Notes under the pieces: generated by a model | Told to the model about the DNA's origin: nothing | Databases searched by the model: none | Seen by the model: the letters and a program-made list of their open reading frames with translations, nothing else | From: GCA-2730975 sp937893275 | Lineage (GTDB): Bacteria > Verrucomicrobiota > Verrucomicrobiia > Opitutales > Seribacteraceae | Direction: 5' to 3' | NCBI GenBank assembly: GCA_963968595.1 | Contig: CAXAHJ010000007.1 | Location: 1-64,000 of the forward strand | DNA: 64,000 bases | Program-made: the position numbers and the translations under genes | In this document: positions 1-8,714 of the stretch, piece after piece | Layout: every line of letters begins with the position of its first letter | How positions within the stretch are numbered: the first letter of the stretch is position 1

Positions 1-434
1 CTGTTTGCCGAGCCGAGTTTCCCAAAGGCGAAGATCTTGTCCTTGTCGGACAGGGCATGGACGAGCACCTCATCGGCGTACTTGATCGCCTTGTCGTTTT
101 CCTGCAAAGCATCGGAAATTTTGCAGAAACTCTTGAGGAAGAAAACGAGCATGGCCTCGTCTTTCTCGGTACGGTTGTTGAACGCCCCGTAGGCTTCAGA
201 CATCTTCACTTGGGCCCGTTCATACTGTCTGTTTTCGAGCAGAACGTTCGCCTCGCTGGCAAGCGTCTCGATTTCCTCGTTGGAAAACTGACCCGCGACT
301 GCACTCGTATTGATGGTCTCGTCGCTTCGTCTTTTCTCCTGCTTTTCGCTTTTCAGGTTGTTCGAAGCTTCGTTCTCACCCCCACATCCTGCAAGCAAGA
401 GGGAGACGCCAAGAGTAACAATCAACTTCTTCAT
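1..434 (-). CDS. Lipoprotein of unknown function (C-terminus outside window)
   Basis: The reading frame runs from an ATG at 432-434 off the left edge without a stop, so about 144 N-terminal residues are visible. The N-terminus MKKLIVTLGVSLLLAGCGG has a charged start, a hydrophobic core and a clear lipobox (LLAGC, Cys17), so the product is most likely a lipid-anchored periplasmic or outer-membrane protein. After a polar linker the chain is helical and rich in Glu, Lys and Ala, with a segment (NVLLENRQYERAQVKMSEAY) that resembles a TPR-like helix pair; the remaining part continues in the same style. No family can be named. It diverges from the thioredoxin gene at 644, sharing a 209-base intergenic region. 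Sure of the frame and the lipobox, unsure of the function. Confidence 0.8.
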   Translation of the reverse strand, partial: MKKLIVTLGVSLLLAGCGGENEASNNLKSEKQEKRRSDETINTSAVAGQFSNEEIETLASEANVLLENRQYERAQVKMSEAYGAFNNRTEKDEAMLVFFLKSFCKISDALQENDKAIKYADEVLVHALSDKDKIFAFGKLGSAN

Positions 435-643
435 TCATCCGATCCTATATTCCTCTCGCTATCGGTCAAGCCTGCGGGTCGGTGGGAAACCATTTTGTGT
501 ATATATATCGATGTCTTCTGTTCTTTCCCGTCCAATGCTTTTCCACAGTTTTTCATTAGGACGGGAACTTCTTGCGGTAACGGTTTAGACTAGCCATAGA
601 TTTCAAGTTTGCTTGAGGGAGAGCTCGTTAGCACAGTGAACGC

Positions 644-1186
644 ATGAAAATCATATCATTTCCATTATTGACCTCCGCCTTCTTGTTCCTGTTTCACTTT
701 AGCCTAGCTGCGGACGAGCCAAGGCCGGAAAACAGCAAAATGCGCTCTCAGTTGGACGCCATGCAGGGTAAGCCCGCCCCAAAGCTAGGTTTGGACGGCT
801 GGATCAATTCCAAGCCTCTTTCCTTGAAAGACCTCAAGGGTAAGATCGTCGTTTTGGATTTTTGGGCGACTTGGTGCGGACCTTGCATCCGTGCCGTCCC
901 CCATACCAACGAGATGATGGAAAAGTACGCCGCCGAGGACGTTGTTTTCATTGGAGTCTGCGCCAAAAGCGGTTCCGAGAAAATGGCTGCTACGGTAAAG
1001 GAGCACGGCATCAAGTATCCCGTGGCGGTGGACGCCGGTGCTAACGCCGCCTATCGCGCCAATAGTTTTCCCGATTACTACCTGATTGACCGATCCGGAG
1101 TGCTGCGATGGGCGGACATCGCCAACGCAGACGTGGAAAAGGCCATAGGAATACTGCTCAAGGAAAAGAAAAAGAAGAAAAAATAG
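644..1186 (+). CDS. TlpA/ResA-like thioredoxin-fold protein, exported
   Basis: The 180-residue protein begins with a signal peptide (hydrophobic residues 5-22, cleavage likely after SLAA). A TlpA-type thioredoxin domain follows: FWATWCGPC gives the redox pair Cys78/Cys81, and the cis-proline loop is seen at SFPDYYLID. Such proteins act in the periplasm as thiol reductants in cytochrome c maturation or in disulfide repair of exported proteins; which role applies cannot be told because no ccm/ccs or partner gene is next to it. The C-terminus is odd: it ends in KEKKKKKK, encoded by a nearly pure A/G tract. The gene is monocistronic and converges on the small membrane gene at 1218-1547. Confidence 0.9.
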   Translation: MKIISFPLLTSAFLFLFHFSLAADEPRPENSKMRSQLDAMQGKPAPKLGLDGWINSKPLSLKDLKGKIVVLDFWATWCGPCIRAVPHTNEMMEKYAAEDVVFIGVCAKSGSEKMAATVKEHGIKYPVAVDAGANAAYRANSFPDYYLIDRSGVLRWADIANADVEKAIGILLKEKKKKKK

Positions 1187-1193
1187 GAGTCGA

Positions 1194-1209
1194 GGAGAAT
1201 GGCTTCTCC
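1194..1209 (-). terminator. Possible weak terminator hairpin between convergent genes
   Basis: GGAGAA and TTCTCC can form a 6-base-pair stem around a TGGC loop. Read on the minus strand it lies just after the small membrane gene and is followed, about nine bases on, by a run of six T. The stem is short and the distance to the T run is not ideal, so this is only a candidate; it could also be chance. Confidence 0.3.
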
Positions 1210-1217
1210 CTTGAGAG

Positions 1218-1547
1218 CTATTCGAGCAGGATGAAGCCTACCGCTATCATTGCGAAGGCGATGAGCGGTGGAATTGCGTTGACGATGATGAGGATGCCGC
1301 AAGGCAATTTTTTCTCCTCTTTCAGGAAGAAACCGGCGAAGGCCGCCAAGGCTCCCAAGGCATTCGCATACATCCCGATATGAATGGAGTAGGGAACCAC
1401 CATGACGTACTTGTCCGCAAGTTCCGTGTCGCCGAACACGAACAGAAAAGTCACGATGGCTACCCCATAGGCGCCGAAAGAAAGCAAGAGCAGGCAACAG
1501 GAAGCAAGCGTTGCCCGAAGTTCTTGCAATTTGGGGAAATGGCCCAT
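1218..1547 (-). CDS. Small integral membrane protein of unknown function
   Basis: The 109-residue product has three probable membrane helices (about residues 13-38, 52-75 and 82-107) separated by short charged loops such as FFLKEEKKL. Length and hydrophobicity pattern are typical of many small bacterial membrane proteins and no family motif is recognised. The ATG at 1545-1547 is the first one that gives the complete first helix. It lies 68 bases after the valS stop on the same strand, so it may be the last gene of a rhomboid-valS-membrane protein transcript, and it converges with the thioredoxin gene. Real coding is supported by the consistent membrane pattern. Confidence 0.7.
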   Translation of the reverse strand: MGHFPKLQELRATLASCCLLLLSFGAYGVAIVTFLFVFGDTELADKYVMVVPYSIHIGMYANALGALAAFAGFFLKEEKKLPCGILIIVNAIPPLIAFAMIAVGFILLE

Positions 1548-1615
1548 GGCATCGACATTTGTATACGCCTCCCGAACCTATCAACAATATTGTTCGGAGA
1601 TTGCCCGAGCGCCAA

Positions 1616-4540
1616 TTAGCCGAGAGCCTTGAGGGCGGTTTGGTTCTCTCGGAGTTTGGCTTGACTTTCAGCGAGTTGACGGCGGGCTCCCTCGATTACT
1701 TCGGGGGGAGCCTTAGCGGTGAAGCTTTCGTTGCTTAGGCGTGCCTCGGTGGAGGCGACGACTTTGCAGAGGTTGGCGATTTCCTTGTCGAGGCGGGCCC
1801 GTTCGGCGTCGAGGTCGATGCCAGATGCGAGGTCTAGAAAAGCGGTTCCGAGCGGAGTTACGACGGAGGGCTGTCCGGTGGGCGCCTGGACGGTACGCTC
1901 GAAGGATGCTGCGCCTACGAAAAGGAGCAGCTTTTCCTTATGCCTTTCCAGAGTGTCGGACTTTTCGTCGTCGGCAAGGTAATGGAGGACGACTTCCCGG
2001 TTGGTGGCTAGACCGCGTTCGGCCTTGAGGGCCCGGAGAGCAGTTACGGCTTCGCGGAGCGCTGCAATTTCCGCACCTGCTTCTTCATCTAGGGTGATGC
2101 CTCGGGTGGAAAGGGCTTCGCGAATTGCGGCGCCTTCTCCCGGGTCGACGTACTGTATGGAGGAACTGTGTAGGGAGTAGCCCAGGCGCTGCCAAAGTTC
2201 CTCGGTGATGAAAGGTGTGGCGGGGTGGAGAAGCAGCAGGGTCTGGCGTAGGCAGAGATCTTGCACGGCGAGGCAGGTCTCGCGTAGGGAATCGTCGCGT
2301 AGCTTGGCTTTGGAGATTTCGATGTACCAATCGCAGAAGTCGTGCCAGAAGAAACGGTAAATACCGTGAAGGACTGCGTTGAACTCGTAGGCTTGGTGAT
2401 CCCGTTCCACTTGGTCGAGTGTTTCGACGAGCCGGGCGAGGATGGCGTGGTCCTCGGCATCCAACTTGTCGGGTTCGAGTCGGTCGAGAATGGCGTCGAG
2501 AGAAGAGTTTTCACGGGCTTCGCCCGACATTCTCCTAAATCGTGAGACGTTCCAGAGCTTGTTGCAGAAGTTGCGACCTTGTTCGATGCTTTCCTCGGAA
2601 AAACGAATATCCTGCCCCTTTGGCGCGATGCTCATTATGCCGTGGCGGAGACCATCGGCTCCGAACTTGGCGATGAGGTCGAGTGGATCGGGAGAGTTTC
2701 CCAATGACTTCGACATCTTGCGACCACGAGAGTCTCGTATGATGCCCGTGAAGTACACGTCGCGAAAGGGAATGCGCCGCTTTATTTCCTCGTCGGATAG
2801 GGTTTCTTCCTTGTCCACCGGTTCTCCCATGAACTCAAGGCCCGCCATGACCATGCGGGCAACCCAGAAGAAGATGATGTCGGGTCCCGTGACGAGAGCC
2901 GAGGTTGGGTAGAAGGAGGCCAAGTCCTGCTCTGCCATGGCTTGCTCGTCCGGCCATCCCATGGTGGCGAATGGCCAGAGCCAGGAAGAGGCCCAAGTGT
3001 CGAGAACGTCCTCGTCCTGCTTGAAGCCGTATTGTTCAAGGTTTTCACCATTTTCTTGAAGGGTCGAACAGTGAAAAATGTCGTAATCACCTTCCGTTTC
3101 TTTCACGATGGGCATTAAGGAATCTTCATTAACGTCCACTTCACAACCATCGGAAACCCGAAAAATCTTCACTACCGTGGTGTCGTGTTCGTCCTTCCAG
3201 TTTCCTTCAACGTAACTGTCCCAACCCCAAGGAAGAAGCTCATCGGTCCAGTTGTCTTCCGTTAGATGAAGGCGTTTGTGCCAGACCGGGATGCGGTGGC
3301 CCCACCAAAGTTGTCTTGATATGCACCAGTCCTTGATGTTTTCGAGCCAGTGCAGGTAGGTCTTTTCCCATCGTTCTGGGAAATAGCGTATAAAACCTTC
3401 CTTGACGGCCCTTTTGGCCTCCTCGACGCGAGGATATTTAAGAAACCATTGTTCGGATAGTCGAGGCTCGATGGGGACGTCGGCTCGTTCGGAAAAGCCT
3501 ACGTTGTTCGAGTGGGACTCCTCGTCCACGAGACTACCGTTTTCCCTCAATCTCTCGACGGTTGCTTTGCGTGCGGCAAATCGATCCATTCCCGCGAAGT
3601 CCGGACCTGCAAGCTCGTTCAAGGTGCCGTCGGGATTGAGAACGTCGATGATGGGCAGGTCGTGACGTTGCCCGATTTCGAAGTCCAACTGGTCGTGTGC
3701 CGGAGTGATCTTGAGCATGCCGGTGCCGAATTCTTTTTCAACGGCATCGTCGGCTATGATTGGAATCGGGGCTTCCTGCAGGGGGCGAATGACATGCTTG
3801 CCCTTGAGATTCGGCCAACGTTCGTCCTCGGGGTGTATGGCCACGGCGACGTCTCCCATGATCGTTTCGGGACGAGTGGTCGAAACCTCAAGGTAGACAT
3901 CCGGTGTTTCCATGATTTGATAGCGAATCTTGTACAGAGTGCTATCCTGCGGTTTCATGATTACCTCCTCGTCCGAAAGGGCGGTGAGGCTTGCCGGGCA
4001 CCAGTTCACCATGCGTTTGCCGCGGTACACGTACCCTCGCTCGAACAGCTTGACAAATCCACTGAGTACTGCCCGAGAATAGTCATCATCCAAAGTGTGA
4101 ACATTGCGTTCCCAATCGCACGAACAGCCTAGTTTACGAAGTTGCCTAAGGATGATTCCGCCATGCTTGTCGCGCCATTCGACGGCTCGTTCGATAAATT
4201 TCTCCCGACCTAGATCTCGACGGCTCAACCCTTCTTCCCTTAGAGCCTTTTCCACCTTCGTTTGGGTGGCGATACCTGCGTGGTCGGTCCCCGGCAACCA
4301 CATTACGGCAGCTCCCTTTTGGCGTGCTCTTCGGGAAAGAATGTCCTGAATGGTATTGTTCAGTACATGGCCCATGGTCAAAACTCCCGTTACGTTCGGT
4401 GGAGGAATGACAATGGAATAGGTCGGTTGTCCTGCTGATGGTTTACCCGCAAAACAACCGTCTTCCTCCCAACGGGAATACCAGCGGTCTTCGACTTCGC
4501 TTGGGTCGTAGGCTTTAGGAATTTCGAGTTCGTTGCTCAT
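1616..4540 (-). CDS. valS: Valine--tRNA ligase
   Basis: Class I aminoacyl-tRNA synthetase that charges tRNA-Val with valine in the cytoplasm. The chosen ATG gives 974 residues, close to the family length. The ATP-binding HIGH-type motif is seen as PPNVTGVLTMGH (TMGH at about 55-58), followed by the inserted editing domain, and the second signature KMSKS lies near residue 605 in GRKMSKSLGNSPDP. The C-terminal 70 residues form the predicted coiled-coil arm typical of ValRS. An upstream in-frame ATG at 4573 would add 11 residues and overlap the rhomboid gene by 8 bases; the start at 4540 is preferred because homologues begin just before the ELPKAYDPSEVE-like segment. The rhomboid gene ends 25 bases upstream, suggesting co-transcription. 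Confidence 0.97.
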   Translation of the reverse strand: MSNELEIPKAYDPSEVEDRWYSRWEEDGCFAGKPSAGQPTYSIVIPPPNVTGVLTMGHVLNNTIQDILSRRARQKGAAVMWLPGTDHAGIATQTKVEKALREEGLSRRDLGREKFIERAVEWRDKHGGIILRQLRKLGCSCDWERNVHTLDDDYSRAVLSGFVKLFERGYVYRGKRMVNWCPASLTALSDEEVIMKPQDSTLYKIRYQIMETPDVYLEVSTTRPETIMGDVAVAIHPEDERWPNLKGKHVIRPLQEAPIPIIADDAVEKEFGTGMLKITPAHDQLDFEIGQRHDLPIIDVLNPDGTLNELAGPDFAGMDRFAARKATVERLRENGSLVDEESHSNNVGFSERADVPIEPRLSEQWFLKYPRVEEAKRAVKEGFIRYFPERWEKTYLHWLENIKDWCISRQLWWGHRIPVWHKRLHLTEDNWTDELLPWGWDSYVEGNWKDEHDTTVVKIFRVSDGCEVDVNEDSLMPIVKETEGDYDIFHCSTLQENGENLEQYGFKQDEDVLDTWASSWLWPFATMGWPDEQAMAEQDLASFYPTSALVTGPDIIFFWVARMVMAGLEFMGEPVDKEETLSDEEIKRRIPFRDVYFTGIIRDSRGRKMSKSLGNSPDPLDLIAKFGADGLRHGIMSIAPKGQDIRFSEESIEQGRNFCNKLWNVSRFRRMSGEARENSSLDAILDRLEPDKLDAEDHAILARLVETLDQVERDHQAYEFNAVLHGIYRFFWHDFCDWYIEISKAKLRDDSLRETCLAVQDLCLRQTLLLLHPATPFITEELWQRLGYSLHSSSIQYVDPGEGAAIREALSTRGITLDEEAGAEIAALREAVTALRALKAERGLATNREVVLHYLADDEKSDTLERHKEKLLLFVGAASFERTVQAPTGQPSVVTPLGTAFLDLASGIDLDAERARLDKEIANLCKVVASTEARLSNESFTAKAPPEVIEGARRQLAESQAKLRENQTALKALG

Positions 4541-4565
4541 ACTTTTTCGGTAAAACCGTTTTAGG

Positions 4566-5306
4566 TTAGCCAATTCGTCGAGCTTGGCGAGAAAAAGCGC
4601 GTGTTCGACCTGCTTGAAAAAACTTTACGTTCTTTTTTTTGAAAAAAGGAGTAAGTAAGATCCCGGCTGCAAATCCTCCCAAGTGGGCCGCTACCGCTAT
4701 GCCACCTCCCTCGCTCATTGAGGTAGGGAAGGCGAGGATTTGCTCGATGATCCAAATGCCCAGAACCAAATAGGCCGGGACTAGTACCGTGCCGATGAAG
4801 ATTATGAACCAATAAAATACCCTTACGTTTGCCCGCGGATAAAGAAGCAGATAGCCGGCGATAACTCCGGAGATCGCCCCCGAAGCACCGACCATGGGTA
4901 CGTTCGACGAGGGATCGACCAGCCCTTGGGATACGGCTGCGACCAAACCACAGGTAAGGTAAAAGAGGAAAAATCGAACCTTTCCCATGGCGTCTTCCAC
5001 ATTGTCTCCATAGAGATAGAGAAACAACATGTTGCCCAAGACGTGAGCGATACCTCCATGGCTAAACATCGAGGTGAAAACGGTTGCCCATTCCCATAAT
5101 ACGTCACCTGACTCCTCGAAGCTAAGTTGCCCGAAGAAAGTTACCGGGAGGAAGGCGAAAGTAGAGAAATAGGTAGCCTGCTCGGATGGAGGCAAGGAAA
5201 ACTGCCATGCGAAGAATACCCATAAATTGGCGGCGATTATTACCCAAGTCAAGTAGGGGAAACTCTTTGCTTGGTTATCGTCTTTGTAGGGAAAAATTAC
5301 AAACAT
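4566..5306 (-). CDS. Rhomboid family intramembrane serine protease
   Basis: The 246-residue product has six to seven hydrophobic helices and the rhomboid signature. The nucleophile is Ser142 in GASGAISG, the general base is His208 in AAHLGGFAAG, and the conserved SHGGIAHVLGNM segment supplies the His/Asn of the oxyanion region. Rhomboids cut membrane-anchored substrates within or near the bilayer. The start at 5306 (MFVIFPYKDD) is used because the extra 17 residues of the longer frame are polar and unlike the family, and AGGA lies about 15 bases upstream. It ends 25 bases before valS and has an unusual lysine-rich tail (FFKKKNVKFF) after the last helix. The substrate is unknown. Confidence 0.92.
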   Translation of the reverse strand: MFVIFPYKDDNQAKSFPYLTWVIIAANLWVFFAWQFSLPPSEQATYFSTFAFLPVTFFGQLSFEESGDVLWEWATVFTSMFSHGGIAHVLGNMLFLYLYGDNVEDAMGKVRFFLFYLTCGLVAAVSQGLVDPSSNVPMVGASGAISGVIAGYLLLYPRANVRVFYWFIIFIGTVLVPAYLVLGIWIIEQILAFPTSMSEGGGIAVAAHLGGFAAGILLTPFFKKKNVKFFQAGRTRAFSRQARRIG

Positions 5307-5409
5307 GGCTGACCGTTGTCCTAACGATATCGACTGAGAGGTAAAGCCCAACGGCACTTGAACCTTCGTTTTTTGGCTTGTTGGTCGCGCTCGATTATTT
5401 ATTGCTGGA

Positions 5410-5652
5410 ATGCAAATGGATGATTCGTTCGATAGATTGGCGGTCTTTCAAACTGATGAAGGCATAACTTTGGCTTTTGGCGAGCGAACCTATTTTATCG
5501 GTGTCGACGAACCCTTTTACAACATAGCGCAAAAAGCCTTGGCCCAAGAGGATTACGTACCCTTTTACGTGGAGATGGCCAAGCGGGAGGGATTGGGCGA
5601 AGAACTTCGTGACGCGTTGCTCCGGGAAGTGACGCGTCTTGAGCGGGAATGA
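5410..5652 (+). CDS. Small acidic protein of unknown function
   Basis: An 80-residue frame, acidic and without Cys, with an alternating hydrophobic pattern in the first half (RLAVFQTDEGITLAFGERTY, strand-like) and an amphipathic helix at the end (LGEELRDALLREVTRLERE). The compact composition and the tidy fit between the divergent rhomboid gene and the convergent toroid gene, whose stop lies only two bases beyond its own, argue that it is a true gene. An alternative ATG two codons downstream exists. No family recognised. Confidence 0.65.
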   Translation: MQMDDSFDRLAVFQTDEGITLAFGERTYFIGVDEPFYNIAQKALAQEDYVPFYVEMAKREGLGEELRDALLREVTRLERE

Positions 5653-5654
5653 GA

Positions 5655-6872
5655 TTAGTCTTCTCCCATTGCCGCGTGGTTTAGGGCGATCAAGGCCAAG
5701 GCTGAGCATAGGATCGGGTCGTCTTCCTTCATGAGGCGACCTTGAGGGTTGAGGAATGAACCGTCTTCGTTTTGCCTCTCTGCGAGGAATATGCGTAGGT
5801 TTCTTCGCCAGTCCTTGGCTATGGCAAGTTCGTTGAATACCTGAGCTCTTGCGGCGCAGTGATAGTAAATCATCGATTCTGCCCATGGCTCGGAATGCTT
5901 GGCGGGGATGCCCTGGGGCATATCCCAACCTGAATGCCGTTCTAGCCAACGGACAGCGTCAAGCACACGATCGTCGGTTTTGGGGACGCCAGTCGCGAGT
6001 AACGCGAGGACGCCGTCGCAAGTCGCCGTGGCGTAACTGCGGTAGTAAGGTCTCCTGGTAAGGGGATCCTTGGCGATGCGTCCCTTGTTTGCGTAGCTGA
6101 TGTTTGGAGAAGAGAAAAAGCCGCCGTCGTAGGGTGGGGGAATGAATCCGGAAGTCATGGGACTCTTGGTGGGTATTAGTGGAGAACGGATTTCCTTGGG
6201 ACTCTTTTGCAGAAGAGAAAGAAAACACAGGGCTCGTGACTTAATTTCTGCATCTATCTTGTTCGCTTCGTCCAAGGCGGCGAGAACGCGGCGAGTGTGG
6301 GACAAATCAACGAAACTGGAGAGAGTGGGGCGACGATTGATTCCGAAGCCCCAACCTCCGTAAGCAGGTGAATCGGGACTGAATCCCGCCGCCTCGGCGA
6401 ATTGTTGAAGCACGAGGTAACGAGTCAAATCATCGATGCGTGTTTTGTCGCTTTCTTGACCGTATCGAAGAAAGCAACGTAGTGCGTAGGCGGTGGCATA
6501 GTTCGGGTAGTCAAGGACATCGGGATCGGCTCGACCGTGAATGATGTTCTTGTTCCCCATCCGCCGGAGGAAGTTCATTGACTTTTCAACAGCGCCCTCG
6601 GGTGGGGGCGCCATGTCGTTCCGAACTTCGGATAGGACGAAAAGGACGAAGGGCGTGAGTGATTGCCCCGACTTCAATAGTCCGTAGGTTTCGCTTCGCC
6701 AACTGCCGTTCGGTGACTGCTTGCTCCATAAGTAATCGGTTACCCTGATTAGCGACTCCTTCGCTTTCGATGGTGGAGAGGCGTCCCGCTCGGCGAAACT
6801 CGCGAACGGGACGCACAATCCTCCCAACACTCCAAGAGACCATTTCAAAAAGAAGATCTTGGATGGTTTCAT
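5655..6872 (-). CDS. Secreted alpha/alpha-toroid (prenyltransferase/squalene-cyclase-like) protein
   Basis: The 405-residue protein starts with a signal peptide (MKPSKIFFLKWSLGVLGGLC, ending around FASFA). The mature part carries QW-type repeats such as KQSPNGSW and RQNEDGSF, spaced as in the alpha/alpha barrel shared by squalene cyclases, protein prenyltransferases and alpha-2-macroglobulin complement domains. The catalytic DxDD motif of squalene-hopene cyclases was not seen, so terpene cyclisation is unlikely; verrucomicrobial and planctomycetal proteins of this kind are usually annotated only as prenyltransferase/squalene oxidase repeat proteins. The gene lies 28 bases after the related gene ending at 6901 and is probably expressed with it. 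Role unknown; binding of a surface polymer or peptide is conceivable. Confidence 0.82.
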   Translation of the reverse strand: MKPSKIFFLKWSLGVLGGLCVPFASFAERDASPPSKAKESLIRVTDYLWSKQSPNGSWRSETYGLLKSGQSLTPFVLFVLSEVRNDMAPPPEGAVEKSMNFLRRMGNKNIIHGRADPDVLDYPNYATAYALRCFLRYGQESDKTRIDDLTRYLVLQQFAEAAGFSPDSPAYGGWGFGINRRPTLSSFVDLSHTRRVLAALDEANKIDAEIKSRALCFLSLLQKSPKEIRSPLIPTKSPMTSGFIPPPYDGGFFSSPNISYANKGRIAKDPLTRRPYYRSYATATCDGVLALLATGVPKTDDRVLDAVRWLERHSGWDMPQGIPAKHSEPWAESMIYYHCAARAQVFNELAIAKDWRRNLRIFLAERQNEDGSFLNPQGRLMKEDDPILCSALALIALNHAAMGED

Positions 6873-6900
6873 GGATTTTTGTTTGATCGAAGATAAGTGT

Positions 6901-8358
6901 TTATTTGGCAGCTACTTTTCCGTTCCCGTCCTCTTCCTGTTTGCCGGAGGAGGCCAGAGCGGCATTGCGAAGCATTTTGGTGTCGCGATAGGTGTTCAGG
7001 CACTGGATCACTGCAGCGGTACAAAAGACCGGGCTGGTGATGCAGTGATGCCCGCTCCAGCTGCCGTTCGGATTCTGTATCTTATTCATGCGACGGTGCA
7101 TCTTTTCGTCCCATTTTTCCCATGCTTCCCCTCCCGTGATGACTAGGGATTCGCTCGTCATGAGATAGCTGAGGTATTCCTCTCCACCGTTGTTGCCGAA
7201 GCCGGTAAGGAGTGCCTCGTCGTTCTGCACTCGGGCTTGTTGGCGTTCGTTTTGGGATACGGATTGGGCCAGTTTATCAGCCTTTTCCTCAGCTACGCCG
7301 ATTTTACGGAGGTTGTCCGCGTTCACTGGGGCGTTCTTTTCAAGTTTGCCCTCTTTCTTCGCAGTTTCAATCAAGTCGTTGGCTTCCCAAGTCTCGGCGG
7401 CCGTAGCTCGCTGGGCGCTCGCGAATGCATACAATTCGACTCCTGCGGCAGTATCGGCTTTTGCTTTGCCCGAGGAGGGGTCGATGTTTCCTTTTTGGTT
7501 GTCGCGTGCTCGGTCGAGGGCTTTTTGATCCACTTGCTTTCCTGCAGCCTGAGCAAGTTCAAGGGCTTGTCCAGCGAGAGAGGATTGCAGAACAGGAACC
7601 CCGCCTCCCCCGCCACTCCAACTGCCATCTTTTTGCTGGGAACCTTGAATCTTTGCTATGCATTTGTCGATCGCCTTGTCGACCCGTTTTTGGAGTTTGT
7701 CCTTCTTCGGGAATTCGTTCAGCACGCGTGCGAGGTAGCGAGCAGTTAGGGAGGTGTCGACGTAAGCGCCCATCTTGGCTTGTGGTTGCGTACCGGTTAA
7801 CTGCGTGATCCGAGGACCTTCGACTGGAGCGTCCTCGACGGCCTTTACAAGATATTCCGTAGCCTTTCGTACGACCTCCTTGTACTTGCCTTTCTTCGCA
7901 GTATGCCCCGACCGCAGGAACGCCATTGCGGCAAACGAAGTCGTGGCGGGGTCACCTTTTACGGCATGTGGGTCACGAATTTGCTGACGCGAACTGGCCC
8001 CGCCACCCCATCCTCCATTGTCGTGTTGCGCCTGAGCCAACCAGTCGAGCGACTTTTCGACGAATTTTGAGGTGGTTTCCGGTTTGTACTTGTAGTCGCT
8101 TTCGATTTTGTCGAGTGCATGGGAAGCATTTTGTTGATCGTTGCTTACTCCACGAATTCGGGCACCGAAAGAAGAGCTTTCCTTCAATAGTTCGACCCGC
8201 TCGGATTTGCGGTCAAGTTTCTTCTTCGTTCTATTCGTCTCGATCTGCGGCTTTTCTTCTTTTGTTGTTTGCAACAGTGAAGCGGGTGAACTTTTGGCCG
8301 CTACGAGATGTAAGGCGACCATGGTCGCCAAGCCAATGATTATTGTAGGTTTCTTCAT
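6901..8358 (-). CDS. Secreted alpha/alpha-toroid protein with QW repeats
   Basis: The 485-residue product begins at MKKPTIIIGLATMVALHLVA, a good signal peptide; AAGGAAAC ten bases upstream of this ATG is a fair ribosome-binding site, so the longer frame starting at 8427 is not used. A charged linker (about residues 30-85) is followed by three QW-type repeats: AQHDNGGWGGG, QQKDGSWSGGGG and QNPNGSWSGHH, with helical stretches between them. A long Lys/Glu/Ala-rich insertion lies between the second and third repeat. Like its neighbour at 5655-6872 it belongs to the squalene-cyclase-like toroid fold but lacks the cyclase DxDD motif. The two probably form one transcription unit and may work together; their job is unknown. 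Confidence 0.82.
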   Translation of the reverse strand: MKKPTIIIGLATMVALHLVAAKSSPASLLQTTKEEKPQIETNRTKKKLDRKSERVELLKESSSFGARIRGVSNDQQNASHALDKIESDYKYKPETTSKFVEKSLDWLAQAQHDNGGWGGGASSRQQIRDPHAVKGDPATTSFAAMAFLRSGHTAKKGKYKEVVRKATEYLVKAVEDAPVEGPRITQLTGTQPQAKMGAYVDTSLTARYLARVLNEFPKKDKLQKRVDKAIDKCIAKIQGSQQKDGSWSGGGGGVPVLQSSLAGQALELAQAAGKQVDQKALDRARDNQKGNIDPSSGKAKADTAAGVELYAFASAQRATAAETWEANDLIETAKKEGKLEKNAPVNADNLRKIGVAEEKADKLAQSVSQNERQQARVQNDEALLTGFGNNGGEEYLSYLMTSESLVITGGEAWEKWDEKMHRRMNKIQNPNGSWSGHHCITSPVFCTAAVIQCLNTYRDTKMLRNAALASSGKQEEDGNGKVAAK

Positions 8359-8714
8359 CGTGGATGTTTCCTTGGTTTTGAATTTTGAATACGAGTTTAT
8401 GTAATTAGGATGCGTGAGTTTCTGCATTCTTAGAAATCAGTATGCCGGAACTTTTAGAGAAAGTTGTTCGAGGGGCGTAAAACGAACGTCAAAAAAACGT
8501 CATGAAAGCCGTACTTCCATCTTGGTCTTCCTTTGATTTACAACGAAGATTTTAGAGAGGGTGGACTTTCTCTCAATGATTCTAATCTAGAGGTAACTAT
8601 TCCCGTGAACTACTTGATGTAGGAATTCGAGTTCTCAAGCCTGCCATCGGGCAGGGAAGATTCGGCAAAGACTGGAGTTATGCCAATGCCGCGATAGTAA
8701 ATAATCGATAAAGA
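8359..8714. other. Intergenic region, 356 bases, upstream of the toroid gene pair
   Basis: This stretch separates the stop of the malic enzyme gene from the start of the first toroid gene. It should hold the promoter for the toroid pair on the minus strand. No credible gene, RNA, or strong hairpin was found; a 5-base-pair GAGAG/CTCTC stem near 8556-8575 is too weak to call. Confidence 0.6.

Noticed and set aside
57..593. Plus-strand frame at the left edge
   Set aside because: Antisense to a lipoprotein gene with clear lipobox and coherent composition.
4541..4573. Eleven-residue N-terminal extension of ValS
   Set aside because: It would overlap the rhomboid gene and does not match the family start.
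5655..8358. Squalene-hopene cyclase or phytoene pathway genes
   Set aside because: QW-type repeats are present but the catalytic DxDD motif is missing and both proteins have signal peptides.
8359..8427. Longer start for the second toroid protein
   Set aside because: The extra residues are polar and precede a good signal peptide that has its own ribosome-binding site.
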